This document shows, one piece after another, positions 61,524 to 64,000 of a stretch of 64,000 nucleotides of DNA. The number at the start of each line of letters is the position of its first letter. Positions within the stretch are counted from its first letter, which is position 1. The notes beneath the pieces were generated by a model, which was not told the DNA's origin, made no database searches, and was given only the letters and a program-made list of their open reading frames with translations. Made by a program: the position numbers and the translations under genes. The stretch comes from Microbacterium sp. MYb45. GTDB taxonomy: Bacteria; Actinomycetota; Actinomycetes; Actinomycetales; Microbacteriaceae. The stretch spans positions 1 through 64,000 of the forward strand of contig NZ_PCPG01000016.1 in assembly GCF_002979655.1 (NCBI RefSeq), read 5' to 3'.

Positions 61524-63320
61524 TCAGGCCTGCAGTGCCTTCGTCAGCGTCTTCAGGAGTCCCACGACGCCGCCGTTCGCGCGGTGGCGGGTCAGCCCCT
61601 CGCTCACGGCCGCGCCGGTGCGCGCCGACACGAACCACGGCGGCTTCGGCAGGATCGTGAGGCGTCCGCCGCCGTTCGCGATCGGCAGCGACCGCGGGAA
61701 CGGGCGGAACGGTCCGCGGAGCACCGAGCGCTCCACCCCGTCGAGCAGCAGCGCGTTGTGCACGACGCCGATGCCGCTGCCGACGTCGTCGATCGTGCCG
61801 CCGGGGAACGCGCCCCAGGTGAGGGTCGGGGTGATGAAGCCGAAGGCGGTCCAGCTGTTGATCGCGATCGAGCCGTAGCGGAGCGCCGCGATGGCCCGCT
61901 CGAAACCGGCGCCGAGCGCCTTCTCAGTCGCCGGGTCGATCAGCAGGTTCGCGCCGAGGGTGCCCTGGAGCTTGTCGTTCGCGTGGGCCACGGCGGCATC
62001 GAGGAACTCCTGGCCGGTGCCCGCAACGGTGACGACGCCCAGCACCGGCGCGAAGTACTCGGTGGTCTCGAGCGCAGCCGCATCGTCGTCGGCGTCGATC
62101 TCGACGAGCAGCCGGTCGCCCAGCACGAGCGCATCGGGGTAGGCGTCGGTCGCGAGCTCCATGCGCGAGGGAGAGCCGGGGTACCAGATGGGGCGCTCCG
62201 GGGCGTTGGCGTACGCACGTCGCAGCGCGGCGCGGAACGCATCGGCCTGGTCCCATTCGGACGACATGATGACGACCTGGCCGGCGATGCAGTTGTGGCC
62301 GGAGTTCTGCAGGCGCATGGTCGCGATGTGCTCGGCCTGGTAGGTGAGATCGGGGTCGGTCCACGCGCCGGGCACCACGATGATGGGGGAGACCCCGCCG
62401 AGTTCGGCGGTGATCGGCTTCTTCAGCTGCGGGCGGTTCTCGCGCCGACGACGCTTCGTCGCGGCAGCCCCTTCGCCCTTCGACGGCCCCCACACGATCG
62501 TGTCGAACGTCGCGGCGGAGCCCGTGATGTGCACGTGCACGAGCCCGGGGTGGCCGGTGAGATACGCGCCGACCGCGGGGCCGCCGCGCACGATGCGGAG
62601 CAGTCCCGGTTCGATGAGGGGTGCGAGCGCGCGCTTGTACACCGGCACCAGAGCATCCTGCGTGGGGTTGACCTTCAGCAGGGCGGTGCGGTTGTGGGCG
62701 AGCAGTTCGTACAGCACGTCGAGCACCGGGATCGAGGTCACGTTGCCCGCGCCGAGCACGAGTCCGACCCCGCCCGGTTCGGTGGGGGTGCGCTGCGCGA
62801 GGCCGGCACCCGCGCGCGCGGCGTTCGGGGTGATGCCGGGCTCGAGCCACACCTCGCCGGTGAAGCCGGACAGCAGGAACTTGTCGATGCCGGTCAGGGG
62901 GAAGGCGTGCACGCGGGTGCGTCCGCCGGGGGCGCGGTCGATCGTGAGGCCGTCGAGCGGATTCACGCCCTTCGCCAGGCGGGAGAGCGTCTCGATGTAG
63001 GCGTCGAGCGCGCCGAGCACACTGTAGGGGCCGCTCAACCATTCCTCGCCGCGCAGCGGGTGCTTCCCGTCGAGCCCCTTGGAGGCGGCGGCCGTGTTCG
63101 CCCAGTCCTCGGCGGTGGCTGCGACGCTCGTGCGCACCGCGCGTAGCAGCGTGACGCGCTGGGCGACCGTGAGGGCAGACCAGGTGCGCGCCCCGGACTG
63201 CAGGTCATCGACCGCGGCGTCGAGCCGTTCCTGCTCGCCCTCGCGCAGTGACGGGGACTCTGCTTCCGGCGCGCTCTTCGAGGCGGATGCAGGGGCGGGA
63301 GTCGTGTTCGCAGAAGTCAT
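61524..63320 (-). CDS. Aldehyde dehydrogenase family protein
   Basis: A 598-aa protein, longer than the usual 450-500. ATG 63320 has AGGAG 6 nt upstream. The nucleophile Cys344 (NSGHNCIAGQVV) and the general-base region ITAELGGVSP are present. An NAD-binding stretch reads VGLVLGAGNVTSIPVLDVLY, and ITGSAATFDTIVWG replaces the common F-T-G-S form. An Ala/Ser/Pro-rich N-terminal extension of about 30 residues and an insert of basic residues (TKRRRRENRPQLKK) are unusual. The divergent subfamily means that the substrate cannot be named. Confidence 0.88.
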   Translation of the reverse strand: MTSANTTPAPASASKSAPEAESPSLREGEQERLDAAVDDLQSGARTWSALTVAQRVTLLRAVRTSVAATAEDWANTAAASKGLDGKHPLRGEEWLSGPYSVLGALDAYIETLSRLAKGVNPLDGLTIDRAPGGRTRVHAFPLTGIDKFLLSGFTGEVWLEPGITPNAARAGAGLAQRTPTEPGGVGLVLGAGNVTSIPVLDVLYELLAHNRTALLKVNPTQDALVPVYKRALAPLIEPGLLRIVRGGPAVGAYLTGHPGLVHVHITGSAATFDTIVWGPSKGEGAAATKRRRRENRPQLKKPITAELGGVSPIIVVPGAWTDPDLTYQAEHIATMRLQNSGHNCIAGQVVIMSSEWDQADAFRAALRRAYANAPERPIWYPGSPSRMELATDAYPDALVLGDRLLVEIDADDDAAALETTEYFAPVLGVVTVAGTGQEFLDAAVAHANDKLQGTLGANLLIDPATEKALGAGFERAIAALRYGSIAINSWTAFGFITPTLTWGAFPGGTIDDVGSGIGVVHNALLLDGVERSVLRGPFRPFPRSLPIANGGGRLTILPKPPWFVSARTGAAVSEGLTRHRANGGVVGLLKTLTKALQA

Positions 63321-63348
63321 CGGCGTCTCCTTCGGACGGGATCCCAGC

Positions 63349-64000
63349 TTAGGCGTCGGAGGTTCCGACGGCCTCGATGTCGGCGCGACGGAGGCGGTAG
63401 CGCCGGAGCGCCAGCAGGCTCGCGGCCATCAGCACGGCGGGAAGGATGCTGAAGCTGAGCACGATGCCCGTGATCGCGGCCTCCGGCTGCTCGACCGTGG
63501 CTCCGGCGACGGTGGAGATGTAGCCGGTCGCGGCGAGGGTCAGCGACACCGCGGTGGCGCCGAGCGCGAAGCCGACGGTCTCACCCGCCGTCCAGATGCC
63601 GGTGAAGGTGCCGGCCTGTCCCGGACCGCTCGTGCGCTCATCGTGCGAGATCACGTCGGGCAGCATGGCCATGGGCAGCGACTGGAGCCCGGCGTAGGCG
63701 ATGCCGGCGACCGCGACCGAGGCGTAGATCCAGGCGCCGGGCGCCCAGACCGCGAAGACGAGCGTCGCGGCGGCGGCGGTGAACAGAGCGCTGGCCATCG
63801 CGAACGCCCGCTCCTTGCCGACCCGCCTCGCGATGACGGTCCACGCCGGAGTCGCGAGGAGTGCAGGTCCGACGAGGGCCACGAACACGAATGTCACGGC
63901 ATCCTCGCTGCGCAGCACCCACGTCGCGACGTACTGCGCCCCGGCGAGCATCGTCCCCGTGGCGAGGGCCTGCAACACGAACGTGCCCAGCAGTGCGCGG
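63349..64000 (-). CDS. MFS transporter, GPH/MFS_2-like (C-terminal part)
   Basis: The last 217 codons of a membrane transporter, with the N-terminal half beyond the window. Six hydrophobic segments are visible. The sequence SLPMAMLPDVISHDERTSG (P-D-x-x-x-x-D/E with a basic residue) and GTFTGIWTAGETVGFALG are typical of the second half of glycoside-pentoside-hexuronide/MFS_2 symporters. The stop is 28 bp upstream of the aldehyde dehydrogenase start, so the two may form an operon. The substrate is unknown. Confidence 0.82.
   Translation of the reverse strand, partial: RALLGTFVLQALATGTMLAGAQYVATWVLRSEDAVTFVFVALVGPALLATPAWTVIARRVGKERAFAMASALFTAAAATLVFAVWAPGAWIYASVAVAGIAYAGLQSLPMAMLPDVISHDERTSGPGQAGTFTGIWTAGETVGFALGATAVSLTLAATGYISTVAGATVEQPEAAITGIVLSFSILPAVLMAASLLALRRYRLRRADIEAVGTSDA

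Overview
High-GC actinobacterial chromosome segment, most likely from Microbacterium or a close relative in the Microbacteriaceae. This rests on G/C-ending codons, frequent GGATGC/GCATCC codon pairs, TANNNT -10 boxes with no clear -35, and several leaderless genes. Genus is an inference from style and gene content. I saw no rRNA, tRNA, CRISPR array or insertion sequence. No gap without a gene exceeds about 180 bases.

1-4.9 kb: an energy-coupling-factor (ECF) importer on the minus strand. It has two paralogous S components, a fused double ATPase and a T component, with a siderophore-interacting flavoprotein inside the operon. A DtxR/IdeR-like iron box overlaps the promoter, which suggests iron-linked import. 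5-8.3 kb: a large secreted subtilisin with a perfect terminator. 8.4-16.3 kb: carbon-acid uptake, namely CstA plus YbdD, then a LytS/LytTR two-component system with an MctB/MctC-like symporter pair. A hipBA toxin-antitoxin module with two palindromic operators lies between them. 16.3-29.1 kb: housekeeping and accessory genes (pirin, GNAT, RecQ, an orphan ATPase, acyl-CoA oxidase, alcohol dehydrogenase, an orphan Tat-exported membrane-active-looking protein, Tag glycosylase).

29.1-58.5 kb is the notable part: a 29-kb locus that I read as an atypical type VII (WXG100) secretion system. A ten-gene, 21-kb overlapping operon encodes a giant surface Ig/FN3 protein, MoxR, DUF58, a transglutaminase-fold membrane protein that has lost its catalytic Cys, RDD-FHA, PP2C phosphatase, FHA, Ser/Thr kinase, FHA-like/winged-helix and an EssC/EccC-type ATPase. 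The first part resembles the PFNA cluster (kinase, FN3, AAA ATPase, DUF58, transglutaminase) described in bifidobacteria. A WXG100 protein, a proline-rich WXG-like protein, a helical/transmembrane/alpha-beta-hydrolase protein (candidate lipase effector), a lipoprotein (candidate immunity protein) and an unknown protein follow on the plus strand. A converging minus-strand unit carries a 762-aa WXG-like protein, a lipoprotein and a small helical protein. Each of the three transcription units starts with the same 18-bp imperfect palindrome, ATGGGGANNTCTSCCCAT, placed 22-23 bp before a TAGNNT -10 box. This looks like a dedicated regulon controlled by one factor; the FHA-like/winged-helix protein is a candidate. 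EccB, EccD, EccE and mycosin homologues are not visible in the locus.

58.5-64 kb: malate dehydrogenase, a YpfJ-type zinc metallopeptidase, proline iminopeptidase, an aldehyde dehydrogenase-family protein and the 3' part of an MFS transporter.
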